Assembly (NCBI GenBank): GCA_017848115.1
Contig: JAGAKZ010000002.1
Span: 114,128-156,751 of the forward strand
Length of the DNA stretch: 42,624 bases
Source: Oscillospiraceae bacterium
Lineage (GTDB): Bacteria > Bacillota > Clostridia > Oscillospirales > Ruminococcaceae
Direction: 5' to 3'
Part shown: positions 33,989 to 42,476 of the stretch, piece after piece
Numbering within the stretch: the stretch's first letter is position 1
How the letters are laid out: every line of letters begins with the position of its first letter
Program-made: the position numbers and the translations under genes
The notes under the pieces: model-generated
Database searches by the model: none
What the model was told of the DNA's origin: nothing
The model's input: the letters and a program-made list of their open reading frames with translations, nothing else

Positions 33989-34594
33989 TCAGAACAATTT
34001 CATATCGTTTATCGGGTGTGTTCTTACTACAACTTCTGAAGTTATTTCATCCACAGGTACAAATCCGAGCTGATTTGATTTGCTGTCGAGAGAAGCGTTT
34101 CTGTTATCACCGAGAACAAATATATAACCTTCGGGAACGACCATAGGATATTGTGCAGCCGAATTTTGATTGTTGGTAGTAAGAGTGTTTACAAAATAAT
34201 CAGCATGAAGTTCTTCGCCTTCGTTGTAGAGCTGTTCGTTGAGCGGTTCTCCGTCAACATAAACAATGCCTTCGTCAAAGTCAATATCAACTGTCTGCCC
34301 TTCAAGTGCGATAACTCTTTTTACTATATCTTTTCCGAGTTTTTCACTTTTAATGATAACAATATCACCCTGTTCAGGGTCAAATATTTTTGTTGAAATA
34401 AGCGTGTCATTTTCATACAGAGTAGGTTCCATAGATGAGCCTTCAACAACGGATTTTTGTAAAAGGTGAGTAAATGTAAAGTGGTATGCTGCCATAGTAA
34501 CCGAAAAAGTAAGCGCACAGCTGATAAAATCTTTCATGAATGATTTGAATGTAAGTTTTTCTTTTTTCGTTGTTTTTTCTTTTTTCTTTAACAT
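33989..34594 (-). CDS. lepB: Signal peptidase I
   Basis: 201 residues with a lysine-rich cytoplasmic N-terminus, one membrane helix (about 20-45), then the catalytic Ser in VEGSSMEPTL (Ser54) and catalytic Lys in DIVKRVIALEG (Lys92). GYIFVLGDNRNASLDS is the conserved box E. Single-helix, Gram-positive type. It removes signal peptides such as that of the dockerin-CAP protein. AAGAAAGGA lies ahead of the ATG; 33 bases separate it from ispE, the upstream gene in the same direction. Confidence 0.95.
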   Translation of the reverse strand: MLKKKEKTTKKEKLTFKSFMKDFISCALTFSVTMAAYHFTFTHLLQKSVVEGSSMEPTLYENDTLISTKIFDPEQGDIVIIKSEKLGKDIVKRVIALEGQTVDIDFDEGIVYVDGEPLNEQLYNEGEELHADYFVNTLTTNNQNSAAQYPMVVPEGYIFVLGDNRNASLDSKSNQLGFVPVDEITSEVVVRTHPINDMKLF

Positions 34595-34627
34595 AATAAA
34601 AATTGTCCTTTCTTAAAAAAACTGATA

Positions 34628-35482
34628 TTAAATATTTTCATACAATCCTGTAAATGAAAAATTTTTAAGTTTAAGTTCTGCCAAAGCATTTTCTGCTTTT
34701 GTTATATCTGTAAAAATTCCGAAAACTGCCGAACCGCTTCCGGTCATGTGAACTCCTGTCGGTGAATGTTTTTTTAGTATTTCTTTTATTTTTAGAACAT
34801 CACCGGGAAGCTGTGTAAATTCAAAGGTATTTATTGATTCTGACATCAATGTGTTTATATCTTTGTTGGTTACGGCGTTTAGTATTTTTTGTGTGTTCTG
34901 ATGAACAGGATCTTTGAGACTGTCAATTTCCTTATATGCAGCAGGAGTCGATATTCCGCCTTCACCTTTGGCTATTATTATATGATGTTTGGGAAGTGAG
35001 GGAAGAGGGACGACTATTTCACCTATTCCTGTTACATGACAAAGTCCGCCTTTTATAAAGAATGGTGTGTCTGCACCTACGCTAAGACCTGTTTTCATGA
35101 GTTCGTTATCAGTGAGGTTTGTGTCATAGAGCTTGTCAAGGAGTTTCAATACGCCTGCGGCATTTGTACTTCCTCCGCCCATTCCTGCCTGACTGGGAAT
35201 ATTTTTTTGTATGTCTATATGCAATCCGCGGTTTTTGATACCTGTGTATTCAAAAAATTTTTCAGATGCTTTATAGACGATATTATTTTTATCACACGGT
35301 ATATCAGGTTTATCACATGATATTGTGATATCTTCTGAGTCAGTCACTGTTATCGAAACAGTATCATAAAGCGATATTTCTTCGAAGATACTGTCGATAT
35401 TGTGGTAACCGTCAGGACGTTTTTCGGTAACGTCAAGTGTGAGATTGATTTTGGCGTGTGTTTTGATCGATATTGTATTCAC
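34628..35482 (-). CDS. ispE: 4-diphosphocytidyl-2-C-methyl-D-erythritol kinase
   Basis: 284 residues, normal for IspE. HAKINLTLDVTEKRPDGYHN at the N-terminus, IPSQAGMGGGSTNAAGVL as the GHMP-kinase ATP loop, and HMTGSGSAVFGIF at the C-terminus are the three family motifs. It phosphorylates CDP-ME in the non-mevalonate isoprenoid pathway. The start is GTG (complement of 35480-35482) with TGAGGCG seven bases ahead. It is 9 bases after the aminotransferase gene. Confidence 0.95.
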   Translation of the reverse strand: MNTISIKTHAKINLTLDVTEKRPDGYHNIDSIFEEISLYDTVSITVTDSEDITISCDKPDIPCDKNNIVYKASEKFFEYTGIKNRGLHIDIQKNIPSQAGMGGGSTNAAGVLKLLDKLYDTNLTDNELMKTGLSVGADTPFFIKGGLCHVTGIGEIVVPLPSLPKHHIIIAKGEGGISTPAAYKEIDSLKDPVHQNTQKILNAVTNKDINTLMSESINTFEFTQLPGDVLKIKEILKKHSPTGVHMTGSGSAVFGIFTDITKAENALAELKLKNFSFTGLYENI

Positions 35483-35491
35483 TTTTACGCC

Positions 35492-36661
35492 TCATTTCAG
35501 TTCGTTTATAAATTCCTCAATTCTTGAGATTGCCTCATTGAGATGATTTAATGAATAAGCGTAAGAAACTCTGATATGACCTTCACCGCTTTCGCCAAAT
35601 GCATTTCCGGGAACTACAGCTACCTTTTTGCTGTGAAGAAGTTTTTCGCAAAATTCTTCACTCTTCATACCTGTGCTCTTTATACAAGGGAACACGTAGA
35701 AAGCACCTTCCGGATTAAAGCAGGTAAGACCGAGTCTGTTAAATGAATCAGTAAGAAATCTTCTTCTGACATTGTATTCATTTACCATTTTCTGAACTTC
35801 TTTTTCGCAGTTGTCAAGAGCTTCTATTCCTGCATACTGGCTTACAGTCGGTGAACACATTATAGCGTACTGGTGAAGTTTTACTATCTGTTTTGCAATA
35901 GGCTGAGGTGCGCAGACATATCCAAGACGCCAGCCTGTCATAGCAAATGCTTTTGAGAAACCGTTGATCATTATGGTTCTTTCACGCATACCGTCTATCT
36001 GAGCTATTGAACAGTGTTTTCTTCCGTATGTCAGTTCAGAATAGATTTCGTCTGAAAGAATCATTATATCTGTATCTCTGAGTACATCAGCAATTTTTTC
36101 AAGATCCTTTCTTGTCATGATAGCACCGGTCGGGTTGTTTGGGAAAGGAAGAATAAGAAGCTTTGTTTTGTCTGTTATTTTTGCTTTGAGAGCTTCTGCT
36201 GTAAGTTTGAAATTGTCTTCCATTTTTGTTTCAATCGGAACAGGAACACCGCCTGAAAGGCTTACTATAGGTGAGTAACAAACAAAGCACGGTTCAACTA
36301 TGAGAACTTCATCACCCGGATTTACCAGTGTTCTTATAGAAATGTCGATCGCTTCAGAACCGCCTACAGTAACAACTATTTCTGTCTTTGGATCATATTC
36401 GATGTTAATATGTCTTTTGGTATAGTTGCTGATGGATTTTCTGAGTGATTCAAGACCTGCATTTGCAGTGTATATTGTTCTTTTGTTTTCTATAGTCTGT
36501 ATAGCCTTCTGTCTTATCGACCATGGAGTAGGGAAGTCAGGTTCGCCTACGCCAAGACTGATAACATCATCTATTTCCTGTGCGATATCAAAAAATTTTC
36601 TTATACCCGAAGGTTTTATTTCCTTTATGGTTTTATTCAGAATCTTATCGTAATCTATCAC
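35492..36661 (-). CDS. PLP-dependent aminotransferase (class I/II, AspC/PatA-like)
   Basis: 389 residues. VISLGVGEPDFPTP, NNPTGAIM, ILSDEIYSELTYG and the PLP-lysine segment INGFSKAFAMTGWRLGY (Lys about residue 234) are clear class I aminotransferase features; HIRVSYAYS near the end holds the substrate-carboxylate Arg. The amino donor cannot be assigned; PatA/aromatic or aspartate transaminase are options. Start is GTG overlapping the stop of the Lrp regulator gene as GTGA, so the pair is translationally coupled and the regulator probably responds to an amino acid handled by this enzyme. Confidence 0.9.
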   Translation of the reverse strand: MIDYDKILNKTIKEIKPSGIRKFFDIAQEIDDVISLGVGEPDFPTPWSIRQKAIQTIENKRTIYTANAGLESLRKSISNYTKRHINIEYDPKTEIVVTVGGSEAIDISIRTLVNPGDEVLIVEPCFVCYSPIVSLSGGVPVPIETKMEDNFKLTAEALKAKITDKTKLLILPFPNNPTGAIMTRKDLEKIADVLRDTDIMILSDEIYSELTYGRKHCSIAQIDGMRERTIMINGFSKAFAMTGWRLGYVCAPQPIAKQIVKLHQYAIMCSPTVSQYAGIEALDNCEKEVQKMVNEYNVRRRFLTDSFNRLGLTCFNPEGAFYVFPCIKSTGMKSEEFCEKLLHSKKVAVVPGNAFGESGEGHIRVSYAYSLNHLNEAISRIEEFINELK

Positions 36662-37140
36662 GGAGATACTAAGCCCCTCTCATCAATGTTTTTGTCTTGT
36701 TTGATAAATATGCCTTTTTCTTTGTATCTTCTGAGAACAAAGTGAGTTGCGGTAGAAATTACACCTTCTATAGTTGATAATTTCTGAGCAACGAAGAGTG
36801 CAATAGTTTTGAGATCTGCACCGGTTACTGTTACCGCAAGATCGTATGCGCCTGACATCAGAGATACGCTTTCTACTTCATCATACATCATGATAGTCTT
36901 GGCGAGATCGTCAAATCCGCAGTCTCTCTGAGGTGTTACTCTTATTTCGATAAATGCAGTAACAGTATCTTTATCTGCAAGTTCATCATTCAGGATAACG
37001 CTGTATCCCATGATAACTCCTTTTTTTTCAAAATCTTTTATTCTGGCGGCTATATCCGCCTCTGTTGTATCAAGCATGGCGGCGAGTTGCTGATTTGTAA
37101 AACGAGCATTTTGTTTTAAAAGTTGTAATAATGAGTCCAT
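36658..37140 (-). CDS. Lrp/AsnC family transcriptional regulator
   Basis: 160 residues. An N-terminal winged-helix part (FTNQQLAAMLDTTEADIAAR) is followed by the ligand-binding RAM domain with VTAFIEIRVTP, VESVSLMSGAYDLAVTV and TATHFVLRRYKEKG. It binds DNA as an oligomer and senses amino acids in the family. AAAGGGAG precedes the ATG. First gene of a leftward unit with the aminotransferase, ispE and lepB. Confidence 0.9.
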   Translation of the reverse strand: MDSLLQLLKQNARFTNQQLAAMLDTTEADIAARIKDFEKKGVIMGYSVILNDELADKDTVTAFIEIRVTPQRDCGFDDLAKTIMMYDEVESVSLMSGAYDLAVTVTGADLKTIALFVAQKLSTIEGVISTATHFVLRRYKEKGIFIKQDKNIDERGLVSP

Positions 37141-37186
37141 ATTTTTAACTCCCTTTCTACGCAGAATAAATTTTGCTTGTATTTAT

Positions 37187-37210
37187 AAATCGGAATGATA
37201 TTCCGGATTT
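37187..37210 (-). terminator. Hairpin after the HisJ-like gene (probable weak terminator)
   Basis: AAATCGGAAT (37187-37196) pairs with ATTCC and GATTT (37200-37210) with one bulged G and a 3-nt loop, beginning a few bases after the stop codon at 37213. The tail on the minus strand (ATAAATAC) lacks a good T run, so some read-through into the Lrp gene is possible. Confidence 0.5.
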
Positions 37211-37212
37211 AA

Positions 37213-38046
37213 TCAGATTTTTATTCCAAACGGAATATGTTTTTCAAAGTAGTATATTTTTTCAAAACCTGCCTGTGAAGCAAGTGATACAGCGTCGCTT
37301 ACACCTTTTCCGATATCCTGAGTACGGTGTGCGTCAGAACCTATAGTTATTATTTTACCACCGCATTCTTTAAAAAGTCTGATATATTTTAAGTCAGGAA
37401 AAGTTTTGCCGTAGGGCTGTCTTAAACCTGATGTATTTATTTCTATACCTTTATCATTTGACGCAATGATACGGAAACATTCCTTTATGATATCGTCATA
37501 TGCTGACACATCAACATTTATACCCGCTTCTCCTGCAATATAGCGAAGAGGATACGTAAGATGACCGAGTGTGTCAAATTTTCCCCATTTGCATAGTGCA
37601 TGAAGTTCATTGAAGTATTCGGATAAAAGCTCCCCGACATTTTCTTTGCTGTAGTCTAAAAAGGCGAAATCTTCTTTCCCTTTAAGTTCATGCATCGAGC
37701 CTATTGTAAAATCAAGTCTATCGTCAGATATGATTTTTTCGGCCGCTTCAAAGTCGTGAGTCGCCTGTCCGAGTTCAATGCCGTTTATAAAAATTATTTT
37801 GTTTTTATATTTTTCTTTTACCATAATATTTTCATTCATTGATCTTTGAAAAATATCATAGTTATAGAAAAAGTGTTCTTCATTGTATTGGATATCACAT
37901 TTCTCAGGACCGTACAGTCTGTTTGATTCACAGTGTTCTGTAACAGCGATTGCCGTGAGATTGAGTTCAGTTGCTTTTTGCGCTGACATCTCTGCAAAAT
38001 CATAACCATCGGGAGAAATTGATGTGTGTGTATGACAGTCTATCAT
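37213..38046 (-). CDS. Histidinol-phosphatase-like PHP hydrolase (HisJ family)
   Basis: 277 residues. Metal-binding residues of the PHP fold are all visible: DCHTHTSISPDG (His5, His7), VTEHCE, NGIELGQ, IGSMHEL, DTLGHLTYP and IGSDAHR. Length and order fit HisJ, which removes phosphate from histidinol phosphate, but no other his gene is near, so another phosphoester substrate is possible. AAGGAAG precedes the ATG. Transcribed leftward from the promoter region shared with the response regulator. Confidence 0.88.
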   Translation of the reverse strand: MIDCHTHTSISPDGYDFAEMSAQKATELNLTAIAVTEHCESNRLYGPEKCDIQYNEEHFFYNYDIFQRSMNENIMVKEKYKNKIIFINGIELGQATHDFEAAEKIISDDRLDFTIGSMHELKGKEDFAFLDYSKENVGELLSEYFNELHALCKWGKFDTLGHLTYPLRYIAGEAGINVDVSAYDDIIKECFRIIASNDKGIEINTSGLRQPYGKTFPDLKYIRLFKECGGKIITIGSDAHRTQDIGKGVSDAVSLASQAGFEKIYYFEKHIPFGIKI

Positions 38047-38131
38047 TTGGTTACTTCCTTAATAACTGATAAATATTGATTATGGGATATGATGCATCTT
38101 TGATTCAATGCAAGTTCACCCTTTATTCATA

Positions 38132-38140
38132 ATTATATCA
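38132..38140 (-). promoter_or_regulatory. Extended -10 element ahead of the HisJ-like gene
   Basis: On the minus strand TGATATAAT (38140-38132), a TGN-TATAAT extended -10. The -35 position holds only a weak match (TAGATT), which extended -10 promoters tolerate. Confidence 0.5.
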
Positions 38141-38241
38141 TGTTTTCACGTATTAATCTATGGTTTTTACAAATTTTAATAAAAAATTAATAAAGAAATT
38201 AATTCTCAAGCACCAAAGCATATATATTGTAGTTGCTTTTG

Positions 38242-38270
38242 TTGACATTCTGATATTTTGTAGCTATAAT
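38242..38270 (+). promoter_or_regulatory. Consensus promoter of the two-component operon
   Basis: TTGACA at 38242-38247 and TATAAT at 38265-38270, 17-base spacer: a full consensus match. Confidence 0.88.
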
Positions 38271-38302
38271 TAAATTATATTGAATATAAAGGAGTTTTAA
38301 AG

Positions 38303-39004
38303 ATGAGACTAGCGTTATGTGATGATGATGAAATTTTCTTACATAATTTCAAAAAATATATTTTAGGTTTTGAAGATGTATCAATAGAGAGTTTTTTATC
38401 AGGGAAAAATTTTCTTGAAAATTTTTCACACGAAATTTATGATGGTGTAATTCTTGATATTGATATGCCTGATATGAATGGATTTGATACTGCATCTCAA
38501 ATAAATGCAGTTTTTCCTGATACACCTATAATTTTTCTTACTTGTCATGAACATCTTGTTTTTGAAAGCTTTAAGTTCCGACCTTTTGATTTTGTACGAA
38601 AAAACAGATTTCAAGATGAATTACCTGAAATAATAATGCGACTTAAGAAAACACTTTTATTAAAACGTCCATCAAAAATTAGCATCGTTTCGGGACAAAG
38701 CATATATTCTGTTAGATATAATGATATTTATTATGTGGAAAGTGTTCATAACAAACTATGTATTTTTGGGAAAGATAAGATTATAATAACTATTACATCT
38801 ACAATGAAAGACTTTATAAATAAACTTCCGGATTGTTTTTTTCGTGTTCATAGCGGATTTATAGTGAATATGGAATATGTCTCGCAGATAAAAGTAAATC
38901 AAATCGTTTTAACTAATGATGTAACAATTCCTTTGAGCAGAAGTAAAACAAAAAAATTCAAAGAGGCTTTTCAGCAATTTTCATTTGGGAGGTGGACGTT
39001 ATAA
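38303..39004 (+). CDS. LytTR-family response regulator (AgrA-like)
   Basis: 233 residues. The receiver domain shows the acidic pocket CDDDE, phospho-acceptor Asp52 in LDIDMPDMNG, the Thr in IIFLTCHE and Lys in FDFVRKNRF. The C-terminal LytTR DNA-binding domain (about 130-228) contains NDIYYVESVHNKL and FFRVHSGFIVNMEYVSQI. AAAGGAG precedes the ATG. It is co-transcribed with the following AgrC-like kinase, but no AgrB or AgrD gene is in the window, so the inducing signal is unknown. The convergent ABC operon at 40262-42476 is a possible target. Confidence 0.93.
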   Translation: MRLALCDDDEIFLHNFKKYILGFEDVSIESFLSGKNFLENFSHEIYDGVILDIDMPDMNGFDTASQINAVFPDTPIIFLTCHEHLVFESFKFRPFDFVRKNRFQDELPEIIMRLKKTLLLKRPSKISIVSGQSIYSVRYNDIYYVESVHNKLCIFGKDKIIITITSTMKDFINKLPDCFFRVHSGFIVNMEYVSQIKVNQIVLTNDVTIPLSRSKTKKFKEAFQQFSFGRWTL

Positions 39005-40239
39005 GTATTATCCTTCCCGTTACTTGTTATGTGATTATATCACTAAGCATAGCTCTTATATTCAACAACGTTTATGATATTCGGGGAGCAAACACAAGCC
39101 TTACAGTAATATCATTTACAGTTTTGATGTTTTCATTTTTTTCTGTATGTCATCAAAAAACCCTCTCATCTCCTGTACAGTTTTACTTTTCTCTTTTTAT
39201 AAACGTTTTAATTATTTCATTTTTATATAAGTTAAATATAAAAAAACGAATTTTACTGGTTATATGTATTACGACAATTTATCTTCTGGTTCAATTTCTT
39301 TCAGTAAAGATAATATCTAAACTTGTAAAAATTTCAACAGATACTATAATTGGGTACAACACAGTTTATATAAATACTGCAGATACAATTACCACTGTTT
39401 TTTTACTTGCAACAGCATTATTAACTTTTAAAATAAGCCATCATACGTATACAAAAAAAATATTTAATTTCTCAACACTTCTCAATGTTATTGTATTTAT
39501 AACAATAATTTTTATAATAACTCCGGCTATAGATATATCTTTGTTGTGTATATTTTATGAAATAATACTTATTGGATTTATTGTTGTTATATATGCAGAT
39601 TATTGCAATTTTAAAATAAAATTAACTGAAATCAAAACGCAATGTGATTTATTAATAAATGAAAATCTTCACAATACAATGATTGAAAATGAAGAAATAC
39701 GAAAGTTGCATCATGATATGAAACATTATATCACCGGAATAAAAGCCATGCTCGAACAAGAAAGTAAAGATAGTCTTACACATTATATCAGTGAACTTGA
39801 AACAAAAATATCTTCTCAAAGGCTTATAAAAACAGAAAATAATGCCTTATCTGCTATCCTAAATATAAAGAATTCAACAGCCAAACAAAAAAATATATCA
39901 ATAAGATTTGCAGTTCTTGGAAGAATACCTGACCTTTCAGATACTGATATTTTTGCATTGTTTGGAAATCTGATTGACAACGCCATCGAAGCTTGTGAAA
40001 GATCGCAACAAAAACAAGTAGCAGTATGTATCTTCGAAAAAGGTGGTTTTTCGCATATAGAAATATCTAACAGTATATATGACACAGATATAAACTTCAA
40101 AAAAACATCAAAAAAAGATAAAACAAAACATGGATATGGAATAAAAAGTATTAAAGATATAACAGGAAAATACAATGGAACTTTTGATGCATTTAATTCT
40201 AACAATAAAGCTTATATACGTATTTCATTTCCGTTGTAA
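38992..40239 (+). CDS. AgrC-like sensor histidine kinase
   Basis: Up to 415 residues: about six N-terminal membrane helices (to about 200), a short linker helix, then the kinase core with the phospho-acceptor region KLHHDMKHY (His241), N-box LFGNLIDNAIEAC (about 324-336) and HGYGIKSI (about 380), the ATPase type of AgrC/ComD kinases. The start is doubtful: the in-frame GTG at 38992 lies inside the only good ribosome site, GGGAGGTGG at 38988-38996, while codons at proper distance are ATA (39001) and ATT (39007); a GTG at 39031 is farther. It overlaps the response regulator by up to 13 bp, so the two are coupled. Confidence 0.88.
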   Translation: MDVISIILPVTCYVIISLSIALIFNNVYDIRGANTSLTVISFTVLMFSFFSVCHQKTLSSPVQFYFSLFINVLIISFLYKLNIKKRILLVICITTIYLLVQFLSVKIISKLVKISTDTIIGYNTVYINTADTITTVFLLATALLTFKISHHTYTKKIFNFSTLLNVIVFITIIFIITPAIDISLLCIFYEIILIGFIVVIYADYCNFKIKLTEIKTQCDLLINENLHNTMIENEEIRKLHHDMKHYITGIKAMLEQESKDSLTHYISELETKISSQRLIKTENNALSAILNIKNSTAKQKNISIRFAVLGRIPDLSDTDIFALFGNLIDNAIEACERSQQKQVAVCIFEKGGFSHIEISNSIYDTDINFKKTSKKDKTKHGYGIKSIKDITGKYNGTFDAFNSNNKAYIRISFPL

Positions 40240-40244
40240 AAAAC

Positions 40245-40283
40245 ACAGGAGTACAATTTCATTATTTGTACTCCTGTATTTTT
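40245..40283. terminator. Bidirectional terminator between the kinase and the ABC operon
   Basis: Perfect 12-bp stem ACAGGAGTACAA (40245-40256) and TTGTACTCCTGT (40266-40277), with T-rich tails both ways. The stop codon of the leftward gene (40262-40264) lies in the loop and the last codons of that gene form one arm. Confidence 0.88.
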
Positions 40284-40957
40284 GTAAAAATAGCTTCTTT
40301 TATAATTTTAAAATTTTCAAGTGCGTTATATGTGCTGGCGAAAAATTCGTTTTCTGAATAATCTCTGGCGTAAAAACCATAATATTCTTCATAACCCTTT
40401 GTTTTTAATGGCTCAAGTTTTATAATTATGTCATTATGTTCTCTGAAACTAAAATATTGAGCATATCTCAAACCACTGCTACAATATATATTATCAGGTA
40501 AACTTTTCATTTCCGTATTAACTTTATTTGCAAATATAAGATATTCCTCATCTTGCTTCATATAGTTTACGTAGCTTCCCCAAGCAAAACCAAAATTTAG
40601 ATCAAGTGCCATAGGATCAACGACATATTGTATCTGTGTTCCGATTATGGTGTTATCACCTTTATAAACTTCACAAACTTCACAATGAAAGATAACTTCA
40701 TTATTCGCATAGTCACTTTTTCCTATGTACCTAACTTTCGATATCAAAGAAGATGAATTAAATATTTCTTCTGTCGATGTTTTAATTTCGTTTTTTGGAA
40801 TATATTCATTTTCTTTGTAATAGCTATTCTGAACTGTATTAAATTTTTCCTCGTTTGTATTGAGAATTTTGTATGTAAATGTACTTTTTATATGTTTTCC
40901 GTAAAGAAAAACAATAAAAAAAGCAATGATCCACAAATATAATATGATTTTCCTCAT
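40262..40957 (-). CDS. Membrane-anchored extracytoplasmic protein, unknown
   Basis: 231 residues. An N-terminal hydrophobic segment (about 4-20, IILYLWIIAFFIVFLYG) with no lipobox cysteine anchors or secretes it; the rest is hydrophilic with a central beta-rich part (YANNEVIFHCEVCEVYKGDN) containing a C-x-x-C pair. I do not recognise a family. It follows the ATPase gene by 6 bases in the same direction, so it probably works with the ABC transporter, for example as an accessory or immunity-like protein; that is inference from position. Its 3' end lies within the bidirectional terminator. Confidence 0.65.
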   Translation of the reverse strand: MRKIILYLWIIAFFIVFLYGKHIKSTFTYKILNTNEEKFNTVQNSYYKENEYIPKNEIKTSTEEIFNSSSLISKVRYIGKSDYANNEVIFHCEVCEVYKGDNTIIGTQIQYVVDPMALDLNFGFAWGSYVNYMKQDEEYLIFANKVNTEMKSLPDNIYCSSGLRYAQYFSFREHNDIIIKLEPLKTKGYEEYYGFYARDYSENEFFASTYNALENFKIIKEAIFTKIQEYK

Positions 40958-40963
40958 TTATAT

Positions 40964-41575
40964 TCACTCCTTGACAACAGAAACTTTTCCTTTTTCAAAA
41001 TAGTATATTATATCGCATATTGGAAATATATCATCATGATTGTGACTGGCTATGACAACTATTTTATTTTTGTTTTTTAAGATATTTATATGTTTTCTTA
41101 CTATTTCAATTCCATGAGAATCTAATGAATTTGTTGGTTCATCAAGAAGTAGTATATCTGGTTCTTCCATAATAGCCTGAGCAAGTACTACACGTTGACG
41201 CATGCCAAGGGAGTATTTTTTAAGTGGTCTTTTGTCATTAGGGTCAAGACCGACATAAGAAATTATTTCTTTAATTTCTTTATTTGAAATGCAATTTCTT
41301 ATTTTAGCAAGAATACGAAGATTATCATAGGCAGACAATTCCTGATACAATCCAATATTTTCAAGAATCATTCCGATAACTGCATTTTTATCCTTTATTA
41401 TATCTCCGTCTGTAAGCTTTATAAGTCCCGAAATTGCTCTTATAATCATAGTTTTTCCAGAACCATTATCTCCGATAAAGCCATATATTTTTCCGCTTTC
41501 AAGTGTCATCGAAATATTGTTTATAACTTTATTGTTTTTAATTATTTTTACAGCATTTTTAACTTCAATTTTCAT
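40964..41575 (-). CDS. ABC transporter ATP-binding protein
   Basis: 203 residues, short for the class. Walker A GDNGSGKTM (about 35-43), the Q-loop position replaced by an ENIGLY stretch, signature YSLGMRQR and Walker B DILLLDEPTNSLD with the catalytic Glu, then SHNHDD as H-loop. The signature SLGMRQR is typical of drug, bacteriocin and lantibiotic-type exporters (CcmA/BcrA family). ATG at 41575 is preferred to the ATG at 41581 because GAGGAG lies eight bases ahead. Coupled to the permease gene, whose stop is at 41581-41583. Confidence 0.9.
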   Translation of the reverse strand: MKIEVKNAVKIIKNNKVINNISMTLESGKIYGFIGDNGSGKTMIIRAISGLIKLTDGDIIKDKNAVIGMILENIGLYQELSAYDNLRILAKIRNCISNKEIKEIISYVGLDPNDKRPLKKYSLGMRQRVVLAQAIMEEPDILLLDEPTNSLDSHGIEIVRKHINILKNKNKIVVIASHNHDDIFPICDIIYYFEKGKVSVVKE

Positions 41576-41580
41576 TATCA

Positions 41581-42360
41581 TTACTCCTCGTTCACAGATA
41601 TAGAAATATCATATTTAAGAATTATAATAAATAAAATCAAATACATAATAACAATTAAAATTAAGAAATAGATTATAGAAAATTTAAAATCAAATCCTTC
41701 TATAAAACTTAATTGCCATATTTCATTTTTTTCCATATAACATGAATCATGAAGATTAAGTGTGTAGTTTTTAATAGGGTTTAATTTAGAAAGACTGAAA
41801 TTTTTATAATCGGATATATCATTTACAAGATATTCAATAGTCAAAAAAGCCATCAAAGACATAGAATACAAAAATGAAGCAGTGTTTCCACAAAAGAATG
41901 AACATATATTCATGATAACAGAAAAAAATATATTTATTGAAAAAAGCATTATAAAGCAGATAAAAATTATTTCAAAAACGTCTTTATCAAAGATATTAAT
42001 TCTGTTAAAATATATACCGGAAACTATGTAACTTGCAGAGAATATAAATGTTATAGACAAATGTTTTATTATTTTATGTATCGCAAAAATATTTCGTGAA
42101 TCATATCTTATAAAACTATAAACATTCGTTTTTGTCATAAATCTATAAAAATAGTCACCTGTTATAATACAAAAAATTATGATTGGTGATAATGTTTTTA
42201 ACACAGATCCGATATTTGATATCTGAGGAATAATATTTCCGTTAAAAACAAAAACAGCCAATACTTTATCACATGAACCTGAATTTTTGAAATTCAGAGA
42301 AATTAAAAAAGATATGAATAAAGGGATAAAAATCAGCTTTAGAATATACTTAAATTTCAC
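41581..42360 (-). CDS. ABC transporter permease
   Basis: 259 residues with about six hydrophobic helices (around 8-24, 55-70, 100-118, 130-152, 160-178, 225-248), consistent with an ABC-2-type permease. No sequence motif identifies the substrate. Start is GTG (complement of 42358-42360) with GGAAGTGATG ahead; it overlaps, as GTGA, the stop of a truncated upstream reading frame. With the ATPase and the anchored protein it forms a three-gene remnant of a larger operon. Confidence 0.75.
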   Translation of the reverse strand: MKFKYILKLIFIPLFISFLISLNFKNSGSCDKVLAVFVFNGNIIPQISNIGSVLKTLSPIIIFCIITGDYFYRFMTKTNVYSFIRYDSRNIFAIHKIIKHLSITFIFSASYIVSGIYFNRINIFDKDVFEIIFICFIMLFSINIFFSVIMNICSFFCGNTASFLYSMSLMAFLTIEYLVNDISDYKNFSLSKLNPIKNYTLNLHDSCYMEKNEIWQLSFIEGFDFKFSIIYFLILIVIMYLILFIIILKYDISISVNEE

Positions 42361-42476
42361 AATTCATCACTTCCGGATTTTCTTATAATAGTAAAGAAAG
42401 AAAAAACTATCATAAATAAATTCAATAAAATAAAGAAAACAACACTTTTATCCTGAACAACTTCCAGAGGGATAAT
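42357..42476 (-). pseudogene. 3' remnant of an upstream membrane gene, cut by the IS element
   Basis: In the frame ending at TGA (42359-42357) the reverse strand encodes IPLEVVQDKSVVFFILLN and on through one membrane helix to RKSGSDEL, with no start codon in a suitable place. The stop overlaps the next permease start as GTGA, the arrangement of coupled operon genes, so this looks like the C-terminus of a second permease. The open frame continues to 42518 before a stop, so the true junction with the mobile element lies between about 42474 and 42520. Confidence 0.65.

Noticed and set aside
38303-40239. Complete agr quorum-sensing locus
   Set aside because: Only the AgrC-like kinase and AgrA-like regulator are present; neither agrB nor agrD-like frames were found around them.
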